A stretch of DNA of 64,000 nt from Murdochiella vaginalis (GTDB lineage: Bacteria; Bacillota; Clostridia; Tissierellales; Peptoniphilaceae): NCBI RefSeq assembly GCF_900119705.1, contig NZ_LT632322.1:868001-932000 (forward strand), read 5' to 3'. This document shows positions 45,458 through 54,856 of the stretch, piece by piece. The notes under the pieces are model-generated. The model did not search any database and was not told where the DNA came from. It worked only from the letters and a program-made list of their open reading frames with translations. Position 1 is the stretch's first letter; each line of letters opens with the position of its first letter. The position numbers were made by a program, and so were the translations under genes.

Positions 45458-46519
45458 ATGAAAAAATTGCTATGGACGGACAATGAACACTCTGCCAAGG
45501 ACTGGGCAGCTCTTTTCGGTGAATTGAATGCCCACGCGAAGGCGATAGAGAATACCTTCGGCATTAAGATGAAGCTGGCCGATAACGCTCTGCAGCTCAG
45601 CGGAGAAGAATATGAAATGGAAGCGGCGCAGGCGGTCATGGAGCAGATGTTCGCAGTGATCGCCAGACAAGGTTACATCTCTTCCGAAGAGCTTGCCTAT
45701 CTTCTGCAGATGCAGAAAGAACATGAAGATGTGCCGGTGGAAAAACTGCTGACCGACATTATTACGACAACAGCCCAGGGAAAACCCATTCGTGCGAAAA
45801 CCATCGGACAAAAACAATATGTGGATGCGATTGCGCATAACGGTTTCACTTTCGGGATCGGTCCTGCCGGCACGGGAAAAACGTATTTGGCCGTTGCGAT
45901 GGCCATCAAGGCATTTAAAAACAATGATGTCCAGCGCATCATCCTTACGCGCCCGGCGGTGGAAGCCGGCGAAAGTCTGGGCTTTTTGCCCGGCGATTTG
46001 CAGGAAAAAATCGATCCCTATCTTCGTCCGCTTTACGACTCGCTGTATGAAATTTTAGGCGCAGATGCGTATCTCAAGCTCAAGGAGCGCGGACAGATCG
46101 AGGTAGCTCCTCTTGCCTACATGCGTGGGCGCACGCTGGACAATTCCTTTATCATTCTGGATGAAGCGCAGAACACGACCAGCGCCCAGATGAAGATGTT
46201 TTTGACGCGCATGGGCTACGGCTCGCAGGCGGTCATCACAGGAGATGTCACGCAGGTGGATCTTCCCCAGGGAAAAACCTCCGGCTTGAAAACCATTCAG
46301 CGCATCTTGCAACACGTGGACGGTGTGGCGTTTTGCATGTTTCATCATGCCGACGTCGTGCGCCATCCGCTTGTACAGCGCGTGATTGAAGCGTTTGAAC
46401 GCTATGAAGATGCGCAGGAAAATGGAAAATCACATGCATCGCCCCACGCAGGGGAAAGTCGGAACAACCGCAGCGAAGCGTCTGCAGAGAAAACGGATGC
46501 GAAGAGGAGAAACGCATGA
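45458..46519 (+). CDS. phoH: PhoH-family ATPase
   Basis: A 353-residue PhoH/YbeZ-type protein. Walker A GPAGTGKTYLAVAMA, RPAVEAGESLGFLPGDLQEK, and Walker B FIILDEAQNTT are intact; a Pro/Lys/Arg-rich tail of about 40 residues follows the core. PhoH proteins are ATP-binding partners of YbeY in RNA metabolism. Its stop overlaps the next start by four bases (ATGA), and the next gene contains YbeY. Confidence 0.94.
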   Translation: MKKLLWTDNEHSAKDWAALFGELNAHAKAIENTFGIKMKLADNALQLSGEEYEMEAAQAVMEQMFAVIARQGYISSEELAYLLQMQKEHEDVPVEKLLTDIITTTAQGKPIRAKTIGQKQYVDAIAHNGFTFGIGPAGTGKTYLAVAMAIKAFKNNDVQRIILTRPAVEAGESLGFLPGDLQEKIDPYLRPLYDSLYEILGADAYLKLKERGQIEVAPLAYMRGRTLDNSFIILDEAQNTTSAQMKMFLTRMGYGSQAVITGDVTQVDLPQGKTSGLKTIQRILQHVDGVAFCMFHHADVVRHPLVQRVIEAFERYEDAQENGKSHASPHAGESRNNRSEASAEKTDAKRRNA

Positions 46520-47868
46520 ATCTGCTCGTGGACAATCGAGATGAGACCCTCGTTTGGGACGAAACCAAGGCAAAGCCGCTGGAAAACGCCTTGCAGGTTG
46601 CCTTACATACGCAACATGTGCAGGACGACGTGGAAATTTCGCTTTCGTTCGTCACCGGGGAAGAAATTCGTGAGCTCAATGCGCAGTATCGCGGGAAAGA
46701 CAGCGAGACGGATGTGCTGAGTTTTCCCGTCTATGAAGCGGAGCAAATTCCCATGCTCCGCAAGGAAGGAAACCTCGATGTTCTGGGCGACATTGTCATC
46801 AACATGGAACGGGTTCGGGCGCAGGCGGAAGAATTCGGCCACAGCGAAGAGCGTGAAACCGTCTATTTGGCGGTACATTCGCTGCTGCATTTGTTAGGCT
46901 ATGATCACGAAGAAGAAGCCGATAAACGCCGGATGCGTCACGAAGAAAAACGAATTATGCGCGCACTCGGTTTTTTACAGCCCTTTCATTCCGGCTATGT
47001 AGCGGTGATCGGGCGTCCGAATGTCGGAAAATCGACGCTCATCAACCGCTTGTTGGGAGAAAAACTTTCCATCATTTCCAACAAGCCACAAACCACGCGA
47101 CATAAATTACAGTTCATCTTGACCGATGATCGCATGCAGGCCATTTTTCTGGATACGCCGGGGGTGCAGATACCGAAAAATGCGCTGGGCGAAACGATGC
47201 TTAAGCTTTCGCGCGAGGCGCTGGACGGGGTGGATCTCTGCCTTTTTGTGACCGATGTGTCTTCCCGCATCGGTCCCCTGGATCGCCAGATCCTGGAACG
47301 CCTAAAAACGCTCGATACTCTTCCGCTGGTATTATTGCTCAATAAAACGGATCTTTCTCCGGCGGAAACGGTGGAAGCGGAAAAGCGCCGATACGAAGAA
47401 CTGGATCTTTTTCGCGCCGTTTTGCCGATTTCCGCCAAGGAGCAGACGGATATGGACGAGCTGCTCGATCTTATCTACCGCCTTCTTCCCGAAGGCCCGC
47501 AGTATTTTCCGGACGATATGGTAACGGATCGATCCGAACGCTTTATCATTACAGAGATCATTCGTGAAAAGTGCCTCTATCACATGCAGGAAGAAATTCC
47601 GCATGGCATTCATGTGGGCATGGATGCCATGAAAAAGAGACCGGATCGTGAGCTCTATGATATTTACGCCACCATTTATTGCGAAAAACCTTCCCATAAG
47701 GGCATGGTGATTGGCAAAGGCGGAACGAAGCTTGGCCGAATCGGTCGCGAAGCGCGCAAGGATATTGAGGCGCTCTTGGACTGCCCGGTGAATTTGAAGC
47801 TTTGGGTCAAAGTGGACAAAAACTGGCGCAAAAACAAACAGAAGGTCGACCGCCTGGGCTTTGATTGA
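46516..47868 (+). CDS. YbeY-Era fusion: rRNA endonuclease plus GTPase
   Basis: A 450-residue protein uniting two complete families. Residues 1 to about 153 are YbeY, with the zinc triad HSLLHLLGYDH (His121, His125, His131) and the typical end EKRIMRALGF. From about residue 154 it is Era: SGYVAVIGRPNVGKST (G1 from about 166), TTRH, DTPGV, NKTD, and the C-terminal KH domain with HKGMVIGKGGTKLGRIGREA. There is no stop, frameshift or good ribosome binding site at the junction, although Met149 could in principle re-initiate. YbeY and Era both act in 16S rRNA 3'-end maturation and 30S assembly. The gene overlaps phoH by four bases; recO follows. Confidence 0.93.
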   Translation: MNLLVDNRDETLVWDETKAKPLENALQVALHTQHVQDDVEISLSFVTGEEIRELNAQYRGKDSETDVLSFPVYEAEQIPMLRKEGNLDVLGDIVINMERVRAQAEEFGHSEERETVYLAVHSLLHLLGYDHEEEADKRRMRHEEKRIMRALGFLQPFHSGYVAVIGRPNVGKSTLINRLLGEKLSIISNKPQTTRHKLQFILTDDRMQAIFLDTPGVQIPKNALGETMLKLSREALDGVDLCLFVTDVSSRIGPLDRQILERLKTLDTLPLVLLLNKTDLSPAETVEAEKRRYEELDLFRAVLPISAKEQTDMDELLDLIYRLLPEGPQYFPDDMVTDRSERFIITEIIREKCLYHMQEEIPHGIHVGMDAMKKRPDRELYDIYATIYCEKPSHKGMVIGKGGTKLGRIGREARKDIEALLDCPVNLKLWVKVDKNWRKNKQKVDRLGFD

Positions 47869-47891
47869 GAGGGACCGACCAAGAGGAGCGT

Positions 47892-48650
47892 ATGGACGAG
47901 GATAAAAGCTTACAAGGAATTGTGCTGCAGGCCTACGATGTGCGCGAGTCGTCGCGCATGATTGACCTTTTTACACGGGAACGCGGCAAAGTCTCTGTTC
48001 TGGTGCGTGGGGCTAAACGCAATAAAAGCCGATTTTTAAATCTTTCCGCGCCCTATGTGGAAGGACAGTTTCACCTGATTTTCGGACGAACCACAAACTA
48101 TCTGAAGGAAGGCGCCATTACCGATGCGCACCTGGGCTTGCGCCGTTCTCTTCCGCAGCTGACAACGGCGCGCTTCGGCACCGAGGCGCTGCTGGGCGTT
48201 TTGGTGGACGGGGAAGAAGAGAATTTGTTTTTACTGTACCAGGCCTTTCTCAAAGCGATCGAAGAGGGAAATCCGGCGCAGCTTTCGCATGGAATCGGCG
48301 CCTTTCTCTTAAAACTGTGTAGCTTTTCCGGCTTCCGGCCACGCGTGTCCACCTGTGTGTACGGTGGGGAAGCGCTTGTTGGTGACCGGTTCTTTTTCGA
48401 TGCCGAAGCAGGCGGAATTGCATGCGCCCTGCATGCTCCGTCGGTGGGAGCGGACGTGCTCTCCGGAGAGGAATACGCCGCGATTGTCCATTATCTCCGC
48501 CTTCCGCTTCGTGTTATAATGGACGCGCATGATTTTTCGTCTGCGGATGCCCGGCGTTTGGCCAGGGTCTGTTTTCGTTACTATGCGACGCATACAGGCC
48601 GGCATACTCTGGGTACCTTATCGATGATGGAGGAACTCCATCTTCTGTAA
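47892..48650 (+). CDS. recO: DNA repair protein RecO
   Basis: A 252-residue RecO: N-terminal OB fold (GIVLQAYDVRESSRMIDLFT, then RGKVSVLVRGAKRNKSRF) and a C-terminal helical domain. Of the four Cys of the usual zinc ribbon, only the first of each pair seems kept (CVYGG and CALHA in place of CxxC), so zinc binding is probably lost. It acts with RecR in RecF-pathway recombination. The ATG at 47892 follows AAGAGGAGCGT; an in-frame TTG at 47865 is less likely. Confidence 0.88.
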   Translation: MDEDKSLQGIVLQAYDVRESSRMIDLFTRERGKVSVLVRGAKRNKSRFLNLSAPYVEGQFHLIFGRTTNYLKEGAITDAHLGLRRSLPQLTTARFGTEALLGVLVDGEEENLFLLYQAFLKAIEEGNPAQLSHGIGAFLLKLCSFSGFRPRVSTCVYGGEALVGDRFFFDAEAGGIACALHAPSVGADVLSGEEYAAIVHYLRLPLRVIMDAHDFSSADARRLARVCFRYYATHTGRHTLGTLSMMEELHLL

Positions 48651-48663
48651 AGAAATGATTCAC

Positions 48664-48692
48664 GGCTACCTGTATTGGTCGGGAGCCGGTAG
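48664..48692 (+). other. Small hairpin in the glyQ leader
   Basis: GGCTACC at 48664-48670 can pair with GGTAGC at 48688-48693 around a loop of about 17 bases. The whole recO-glyQ gap is only 66 bases, and T-box consensus elements are not present. Confidence 0.35.
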
Positions 48693-48716
48693 CTCATAAC
48701 GAGCGGAGGAGGTTGA

Positions 48717-49652
48717 ATGAATTTACAGGAAATGCTATCCACTCTGACGGCCTATTGGTCGCAGCAGGGATGCACCGTTTTGGAACCTTACGATACGGAA
48801 AAAGGGGCCGGAACCATGAATCCGAATACCTTTTTACGCGCCCTCGGTCCCGAGCCGTGGAAGGTTGTCTATGTGGAGCCGTCACGCCGTCCGGCCGACG
48901 GACGTTATGGCGAGAATCCGAATCGCCTGTATCAGCATCACCAACTGCAGATTATTCTGAAGCCCTCCCCGGACAATATTCAGGATCTGTATTTGGACAG
49001 CTTAAAAACTATCGGGATCGACCCGCTGCAGCATGACATCCGCTTTGTCGAGGACAACTGGGAATCCCCGACGCTCGGTGCGTGGGGCGTGGGCTGGGAA
49101 GTATGGCTCGACGGCATGGAAATCACGCAATTTACCTATTTTCAGCAGGTGGGCGGCGTGACACTGAACCCGGAAGCGGGGGAAATCACCATGGGTCTCG
49201 AACGCATTGCCATGTATATTCAAGGGGTGGACAACGTCTTTGATCTGCAGTGGAATGAACACTTGCGCTATGGTGATATTTTCCATCAGCAGGAATACGA
49301 AAACTCCAAATATTCCTTTGAAACGGCGGATGTCGCCATGCTGCATACGCTCTTTGATCTGTACGAAAAGGAATCGCAACGACAGATCGAGGAAAAGCTG
49401 GTATTCCCGGCGTATGATTATGCGCTGAAATGCTCGCATACCTTCAATCTTTTGGATGCGCGCGGCGCCATCGCCGTTTCCGAACGCAGTCACTATATTG
49501 CCCGCGTGCGTGATCTGGCGCGCGCTGTGGCCAAATGTTATCTGGAAAAACGCGAAGAGATGGGATTTCCGCTATTGCATGCCGAGGCGAACGAAGTGGA
49601 TGCACAGCGCCCCTTGCAGAACGCGGCAGAGGAAGAGGAGAAGCGGGCATGA
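48717..49652 (+). CDS. glyQ: Glycine-tRNA ligase alpha subunit
   Basis: A 311-residue GlyQ ([20 protein letters not shown], then [19 protein letters not shown] and [15 protein letters not shown]). It is the catalytic subunit of the alpha2beta2 bacterial GlyRS. GGAGGAGG at 48705-48712 precedes the ATG. Its stop overlaps the glyS start by four bases. Slightly longer than the usual about 295 residues because of an acidic tail. Confidence 0.97.
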   Translation: MNLQEMLSTLTAYWSQQGCTVLEPYDTEKGAGTMNPNTFLRALGPEPWKVVYVEPSRRPADGRYGENPNRLYQHHQLQIILKPSPDNIQDLYLDSLKTIGIDPLQHDIRFVEDNWESPTLGAWGVGWEVWLDGMEITQFTYFQQVGGVTLNPEAGEITMGLERIAMYIQGVDNVFDLQWNEHLRYGDIFHQQEYENSKYSFETADVAMLHTLFDLYEKESQRQIEEKLVFPAYDYALKCSHTFNLLDARGAIAVSERSHYIARVRDLARAVAKCYLEKREEMGFPLLHAEANEVDAQRPLQNAAEEEEKRA

Positions 49653-51724
49653 CAACGTATCTATTGGAATTAGGCGTGGAAGAGTTTCCTTCGCGCTATA
49701 TAGCCTCGACGAAACAACAGCTTAAGCAAAATGTTTTGGACGGCTTAGTTACTGCCGGACTTTCCGTTACGGACGCACGTGTACAATCCACACCGCGGCG
49801 TTTTGCCCTTTGGTTGGAGGATATTCAGGCCAAGGAAAGCGCAGCGGAAGAAGTGGTTCGCGGCCCCTCCAAACAGGCGGCATTTGACAACGAAGGACAG
49901 CCGACAAAGGCCTTGCTCGGCTTTCTACGCTCCAAGGGTCTTTCTCTTTCGGATACCTTTATCGAAAACAAAGGCAAAAGCGAGTATGTCTTTGCGCGCC
50001 TGAAAAAAGAAGCCATTTCCATTGAAAAAACATTGCCGACCATTATTGCGGAAGCGGTTCGGAAAATTTCCAATCCTCGCGCCATGCGTTGGGGCGGCAA
50101 GAATCTGCGTTTCCTGCGTCCTATCCGTTGGATTGTTTCGCTGTTGGAGGATCAGGTCTTGCCGATCGATCTGGAAGGCATTCCCGTGGGAAACCATACA
50201 AATGGCCATCGCTTCCTCGGACAAAAGAATTTCGTAATCGAGAGCGTGCATACGTATGAATCCCAACTGGAAGAAAATTATGTAATCATTGACGAAAGCA
50301 AGCGCCGTGATCGCATTTTACGCGGCTTGAATCGCCTCGCCCGCGAAAAAGGTGGCGTGCCCATGCAAAATGCCGAGCTGTTGGAAGAAGTGGTGAATAT
50401 CGTCGAGTATCCGACGGTCTTCCGTGGAGACGTGCCGCGTGAATATTTGACGCTTCCGCCGGAAGTGATCATTACCCCGATGATGGATCATCAGCGCTAT
50501 TTTCCGGTGGTGGATGACGAAAACCATCTGTTACCGTATTTTCTTTCCGTGCGCAATGGGAATGAAGTGGGATTGCAAAATGTCATTGAAGGCAATCAAA
50601 AAGTGCTCATTCCGCGCTTGGAAGATGCCAAGTTCTTTTATCAACAGGATCAGGCGCGTCCGCTCGAAGAGTTAGTTCCGAAGCTGGATGAATTGGTATT
50701 TCATGAACAGCTGGGAACCATGCGCGAGAAAACCGAACGCCTGGAATCGCTTGGCGTTTCTCTGGCGAAGCTATTGGTCTGCGGGCCGTCGATTCAGCAG
50801 AATATCGCGCGTGCGGCGCATCTGTGCAAGGCGGATTTAGTCACGAAGATGGTCGTGGAGTTTACGGAACTGCAGGGCACCATGGGGCGCATTTATGCCA
50901 CCGAAAATGGCGAAGTACTCGCCGTTGCCAAAGCGATTGAAGAGCACTATTTGCCGCGACAGTCCGGCGGAGAACTTCCACAGACGACGGCGGGCATGGT
51001 GCTTTCCTTGGCCGACAAGCTGGATACGCTGGCCGGTCTCTTTGCGATCGACGTCAACGTGACGGGCTCACAGGATCCCTTCGGCTTGCGTCGTGCCGTC
51101 ATCGGCATCCTGGATATTCTGCAGAAGAATTCGCTGCATCTGTCGATGACCGATGCTCTGCGTGATGCGCTGTTGCTCTATGTGGAACAAAAGGGGCTGG
51201 TTTTTGATTATGACGATGTGATTTCCCGCATCAGCGACTTTTTCCGCGGCCGTTTGCGCACGAAATTGCAAGAACAGGGCATACGCTACGATGTGGCGGA
51301 TGCCGTGTTGGCCACCGAGGACAATGATTATCTGCGCTTAATGCAGAAGGCGGCGGCCGTACAGGCGCTAACGGAGAAAGACCCCGAAAATGAGCTCATC
51401 ACCGGTTTTGTTCGCATCGAGAGCATGGCGGAGCATGCCGAATCGACCGCAGTGGATGCGGACTGTTTACAGGAGGAAGATCAGAAGCTGTTTGCCTCCT
51501 TGTATCGAGCGGAGGAAATTCGCGCGGAATTACAGAAAGACCACTATGAAGAGGCGTTGGCGCTTTTCCGGGAATGGATGCCGATCCTTCATGAGTATCT
51601 GGATGCGACCATGATTCTGGTGGATGATGCCAGGTTAAAAGCGTCGCGATTGGGCATGCTGGCACAGGTAAATGACCTGATTCATGAGATTCTGATTGCC
51701 CGTCGCATTGTGCGGGAAGATTGA
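49649..51724 (+). CDS. glyS: Glycine-tRNA ligase beta subunit
   Basis: A 691-residue GlyS starting [18 protein letters not shown]. It has the tRNA-binding and HD-like domains ([45 protein letters not shown]) and an anticodon-binding end ([20 protein letters not shown]). The start is in the glyQ stop (ATGA), with a GGAAGAGGAG ribosome binding site just before; the frame is open upstream without homology. Confidence 0.97.
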   Translation: MTTYLLELGVEEFPSRYIASTKQQLKQNVLDGLVTAGLSVTDARVQSTPRRFALWLEDIQAKESAAEEVVRGPSKQAAFDNEGQPTKALLGFLRSKGLSLSDTFIENKGKSEYVFARLKKEAISIEKTLPTIIAEAVRKISNPRAMRWGGKNLRFLRPIRWIVSLLEDQVLPIDLEGIPVGNHTNGHRFLGQKNFVIESVHTYESQLEENYVIIDESKRRDRILRGLNRLAREKGGVPMQNAELLEEVVNIVEYPTVFRGDVPREYLTLPPEVIITPMMDHQRYFPVVDDENHLLPYFLSVRNGNEVGLQNVIEGNQKVLIPRLEDAKFFYQQDQARPLEELVPKLDELVFHEQLGTMREKTERLESLGVSLAKLLVCGPSIQQNIARAAHLCKADLVTKMVVEFTELQGTMGRIYATENGEVLAVAKAIEEHYLPRQSGGELPQTTAGMVLSLADKLDTLAGLFAIDVNVTGSQDPFGLRRAVIGILDILQKNSLHLSMTDALRDALLLYVEQKGLVFDYDDVISRISDFFRGRLRTKLQEQGIRYDVADAVLATEDNDYLRLMQKAAAVQALTEKDPENELITGFVRIESMAEHAESTAVDADCLQEEDQKLFASLYRAEEIRAELQKDHYEEALALFREWMPILHEYLDATMILVDDARLKASRLGMLAQVNDLIHEILIARRIVRED

Positions 51725-51804
51725 GTAACGAAGTATCGGTTAGCATAGAGGACGACGCTTTGTCATCGAGGAACGTTTCCAACGCGAGGCGAAAGGAGGG
51801 GGCC

Positions 51805-52827
51805 ATGTTTCGGGAACAGACGGAAAAATGGGAAAAGGAGTGGCTTTCTCCGTATGCGGCACACGTGGATGCCACGCGGGGCCGAGAGCGGCAGGAAGAA
51901 GAGGATCCCATCCGAACGGCCTATCAGCGTGATCGGGACCGGATATTGCATTCCAAGTGCTTTCGCCGCCTCAAACATAAAACGCAGGTATTTATCGCTC
52001 CGGAAGGAGACCATTACCGTACGCGGCTGACGCATACGCTGGAGGTCAGCCAGATCGCGCGAACCATGGCGCGGGCGCTTCGACTGAATGAAGATCTGAT
52101 TGAGGCCATGGCCATGGGCCATGATGTGGGCCACACGCCGTTCGGCCATGCCGGCGAAAAGATTTTACAGATGCTGGATCCGGGCTTTCATCATGCGAAG
52201 CAATCGGTGCGCGTTTTGCGCTTATTGGAAAATCGACGCGATCATGTTATTCCGGGGCTCAATCTTACCTGGGAGGTGCTTGACGGCATCGAGCACCACA
52301 GCGGCGAACAGCTGGCGGCGACGCTGGAAGGTCGTTTGTTAAAATATGCCGATCGCATTGCCTATGTGAACCACGACATCGACGATTCTTTACGCGCCGG
52401 AGTTCTTTCGATGGCGGATTTGCCGAAGGAGAGCATTGCGGTGTTGGGCGAAACGCATTCGCAACGCATCAGCACCATGGTGACGGCCATTATCGAGGCA
52501 AGCCTCGACAAGCCCGATATTCTCATGGAAGAAACGGTCTATAAGGCATCCAAGAATTTGCGCACCTTCATGTTTCGTGAAGTGTATACCAACGAAATGG
52601 TCAAAGGCGAGAACGCAAAATTGGAGCACATTATGACGGATCTTTTGGCCTATCTCGTGGCCCATCCGAACGCCATGCCCGAAGACCATCGTCATCTTTA
52701 CGAGAACACGGCCGATGAGGGGGATATTCGCCGTCAAGCCATCGACTATATCGCCGGCATGACGGATGATTTTCTCATTCGTACCTATCGCAATCTTTTT
52801 ATTCCCAAGGCATGGTCCATTCTCTAA
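51805..52827 (+). CDS. dGTPase-like HD-domain triphosphohydrolase
   Basis: A 340-residue HD-domain protein of the deoxyguanosinetriphosphate triphosphohydrolase-like group. The metal site is H...HD...D: TRLTHTLEVSQIAR, then AMGHDVGHTPFGHAGE and KYADRIAYVNHD. RRLKHKTQVF and GDHYRTRLTH match dNTPase signatures. It likely trims dNTP pools. The ATG follows AAAGGAGGGGGCC; a TTG at 51721 overlapping the glyS stop would add 28 residues without homology. Confidence 0.9.
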   Translation: MFREQTEKWEKEWLSPYAAHVDATRGRERQEEEDPIRTAYQRDRDRILHSKCFRRLKHKTQVFIAPEGDHYRTRLTHTLEVSQIARTMARALRLNEDLIEAMAMGHDVGHTPFGHAGEKILQMLDPGFHHAKQSVRVLRLLENRRDHVIPGLNLTWEVLDGIEHHSGEQLAATLEGRLLKYADRIAYVNHDIDDSLRAGVLSMADLPKESIAVLGETHSQRISTMVTAIIEASLDKPDILMEETVYKASKNLRTFMFREVYTNEMVKGENAKLEHIMTDLLAYLVAHPNAMPEDHRHLYENTADEGDIRRQAIDYIAGMTDDFLIRTYRNLFIPKAWSIL

Positions 52828-52927
52828 TTTTTCGTACAACGTGCAGAGAACGATGAAGCGGACGCTCGAAAATCCTACGGTAGAAGAAACATAAGAAAAG
52901 GTAAACGGTATTGGGGAAGGGGGAGTT

Positions 52928-54856
52928 ATGCGCATTTCCGATCAAACGATTCAGCAGGTGCGCGATGCGATCGACATCGAAGAGCTGGTCGCAAGCTATG
53001 TCACCCTGAAACCGGCCGGCAAACAGAAGAAGGCTTGTTGTCCGTTTCATCAGGAAAAAACGCCTTCTTTTTTTATCCGTCCCGAGAGGGGAACGTTCAA
53101 ATGTTTCGGCTGCGGCGAATCCGGCGATGGCATCGCATTTTTGATGAAAATGGAGCATCTTGACTTCCAGGAAGCCGTTGTGGCGCTGGCGGAACGCTAT
53201 CATATTCCCATAGAAGCGGATCATCCCGAGGATACAGAGAAACGGATGCGGCGCGATTTGTATTATCGCATCAATGAAGAAGCGGCACGTTTTTTTTATA
53301 AGCAGCTTCTAACCAGTGACGCGGCGCTCCAGTACTTAGCCCGTCGCGGGTTTAAAGCGCAGATCATCAATGATTTCTTTCTCGGCTATGCGGATGCGAA
53401 GGGAAATAGCCTACTGCGCCATTTAACGGAAAAAGGCTATCGCGAGGAGGATCTGCTGGCGCTCGGTCTCATTGCACGGTCTCATCGCGGCACAGGGTAT
53501 TATGATAAATTTCGTGACCGGCTGATGTTTCCCATTGTTTCGGTCAAAGGAAAAATCATCGGTTTTGGAGGACGGGCGATTGGCGATGGCAAACCAAAAT
53601 ATTTGAATTCGCCGGACTCCGAAATCTTTCATAAAGGAGAGCATCTCTATCATCTGCATCAAGTGCGTAAAATTCCGAATTCACGCGAAGTGATCGTGGT
53701 GGAGGGCTATATGGATGTGGCAGCGCTGGCGTTTCACGGCGTGCCCAATGCCGTCGCTTCGTTGGGTACGTCTCTTACGGAAGAACAGGCGAAGCTCGTC
53801 AAACGCTATGCAGATCGTGTGTATCTTTGTTATGATGGCGACGCTGCCGGCATCCGAGCAGCGCGTCGTGCCATTGATGTGTTTCAACAGGCGGACGTTT
53901 CGCCGAAGCTGGTCGTCCTTCCCGAAGGAAAGGACCCGGACGATGTGGTGCGAACGAAAGGAGCAGAGGCGTTTCGGCACTATTTGTCCATTTCGATGGA
54001 TCCGCTGGATTTTGAACTGAAATTGCTTACCGCCGGTTATGATCTGACGGAACCGGCCGGGCGCATGGATTTTCTGCCACGCGCACTGGATTTTTTAGCC
54101 GGCATTGAAAAGCAGACGCTCCGTGACGTGATGGCAGAGCAGGTGGCTACGCTGGCACAAGTTAGCTTGGAAAGCGTACAGCATGATACCGCGAAGCGCC
54201 GCGAAGAGCTTCTTGCCAAGCAGAGCGAAAAGAATCGGCACAGAGCGGAAAAAGGTCGTTATGCAGGAGAGGCATTCTCTTCTCGTCGCGATACGGAAGC
54301 GGATCGCCCCTCGTATTATTACGCGGAAGAAGAGGAACTGCCGCCGGAAGCCTTTGGGGATTATGCAGACCAAGATGAGAGCAGAAGCGACAGTTTGGGT
54401 ATGTATGCCGACAGGAGCATGGCATCGGAACGTTTTCGACTCGAACGCGAAATGGTGCGGCTGATTCGAGGCGATCGCGCCTGTGAGGATGTGCTGTCGG
54501 CGGAGCAGGATTTTATTGAAAATCCGGGGCTACAACAATTGCTCTTGGCCGTGCATAATTTACGGGATGCGGGCATTTCACCGCAACAGGACTGGCTAAA
54601 AGAATCGGATTTATCCGACGAAGCAAGAGAGCTTGCGGAGTCGCTGGACCGGGAAAATTTGCCGGTTCATGTCGCTATGGCGAAAGAACTTCGAGAACGA
54701 ATTCAACGTTTTCGTCTGCGAGAACGCAAGGCAGAGTTGCTTTATGCCATGCATCATCCGGATCAGATGGAAAATGTGTCGTCGCAAAGTGCTTTGTTGA
54801 AAGAACTGCAGGAGATTGAGCAACGCTTGCGTGCGCCTGGGGGAGGGCTTAGATGA
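52928..54856 (+). CDS. dnaG: DNA primase DnaG
   Basis: A 642-residue primase. Zinc-binding domain near residues 37-65 ([26 protein letters not shown]). Catalytic Toprim core with [20 protein letters not shown] and [17 protein letters not shown]-terminal helicase-interacting region follows a charged stretch. The 100-base gap before it holds no clear promoter. The stop overlaps rpoD by four bases (ATGA), the classical macromolecular-synthesis order. Confidence 0.96.
   Translation: MRISDQTIQQVRDAIDIEELVASYVTLKPAGKQKKACCPFHQEKTPSFFIRPERGTFKCFGCGESGDGIAFLMKMEHLDFQEAVVALAERYHIPIEADHPEDTEKRMRRDLYYRINEEAARFFYKQLLTSDAALQYLARRGFKAQIINDFFLGYADAKGNSLLRHLTEKGYREEDLLALGLIARSHRGTGYYDKFRDRLMFPIVSVKGKIIGFGGRAIGDGKPKYLNSPDSEIFHKGEHLYHLHQVRKIPNSREVIVVEGYMDVAALAFHGVPNAVASLGTSLTEEQAKLVKRYADRVYLCYDGDAAGIRAARRAIDVFQQADVSPKLVVLPEGKDPDDVVRTKGAEAFRHYLSISMDPLDFELKLLTAGYDLTEPAGRMDFLPRALDFLAGIEKQTLRDVMAEQVATLAQVSLESVQHDTAKRREELLAKQSEKNRHRAEKGRYAGEAFSSRRDTEADRPSYYYAEEEELPPEAFGDYADQDESRSDSLGMYADRSMASERFRLEREMVRLIRGDRACEDVLSAEQDFIENPGLQQLLLAVHNLRDAGISPQQDWLKESDLSDEARELAESLDRENLPVHVAMAKELRERIQRFRLRERKAELLYAMHHPDQMENVSSQSALLKELQEIEQRLRAPGGGLR

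Noticed and set aside
46955-46985. Frameshift or sequencing error joining ybeY and era
   Set aside because: Both parts are complete at their normal boundaries and continuous in one frame with no disrupted codon; there is no sign of a broken pair of genes.
48651-48716. T-box riboswitch before glyQ
   Set aside because: The gap is only 66 bases and has neither the specifier/AG-bulge elements nor the TGGNACC antiterminator sequence; only a small hairpin is present.
51721-51804. Longer dGTPase-like protein from TTG at 51721
   Set aside because: The extra 28 residues have no family similarity and the ATG at 51805 has a strong ribosome binding site.
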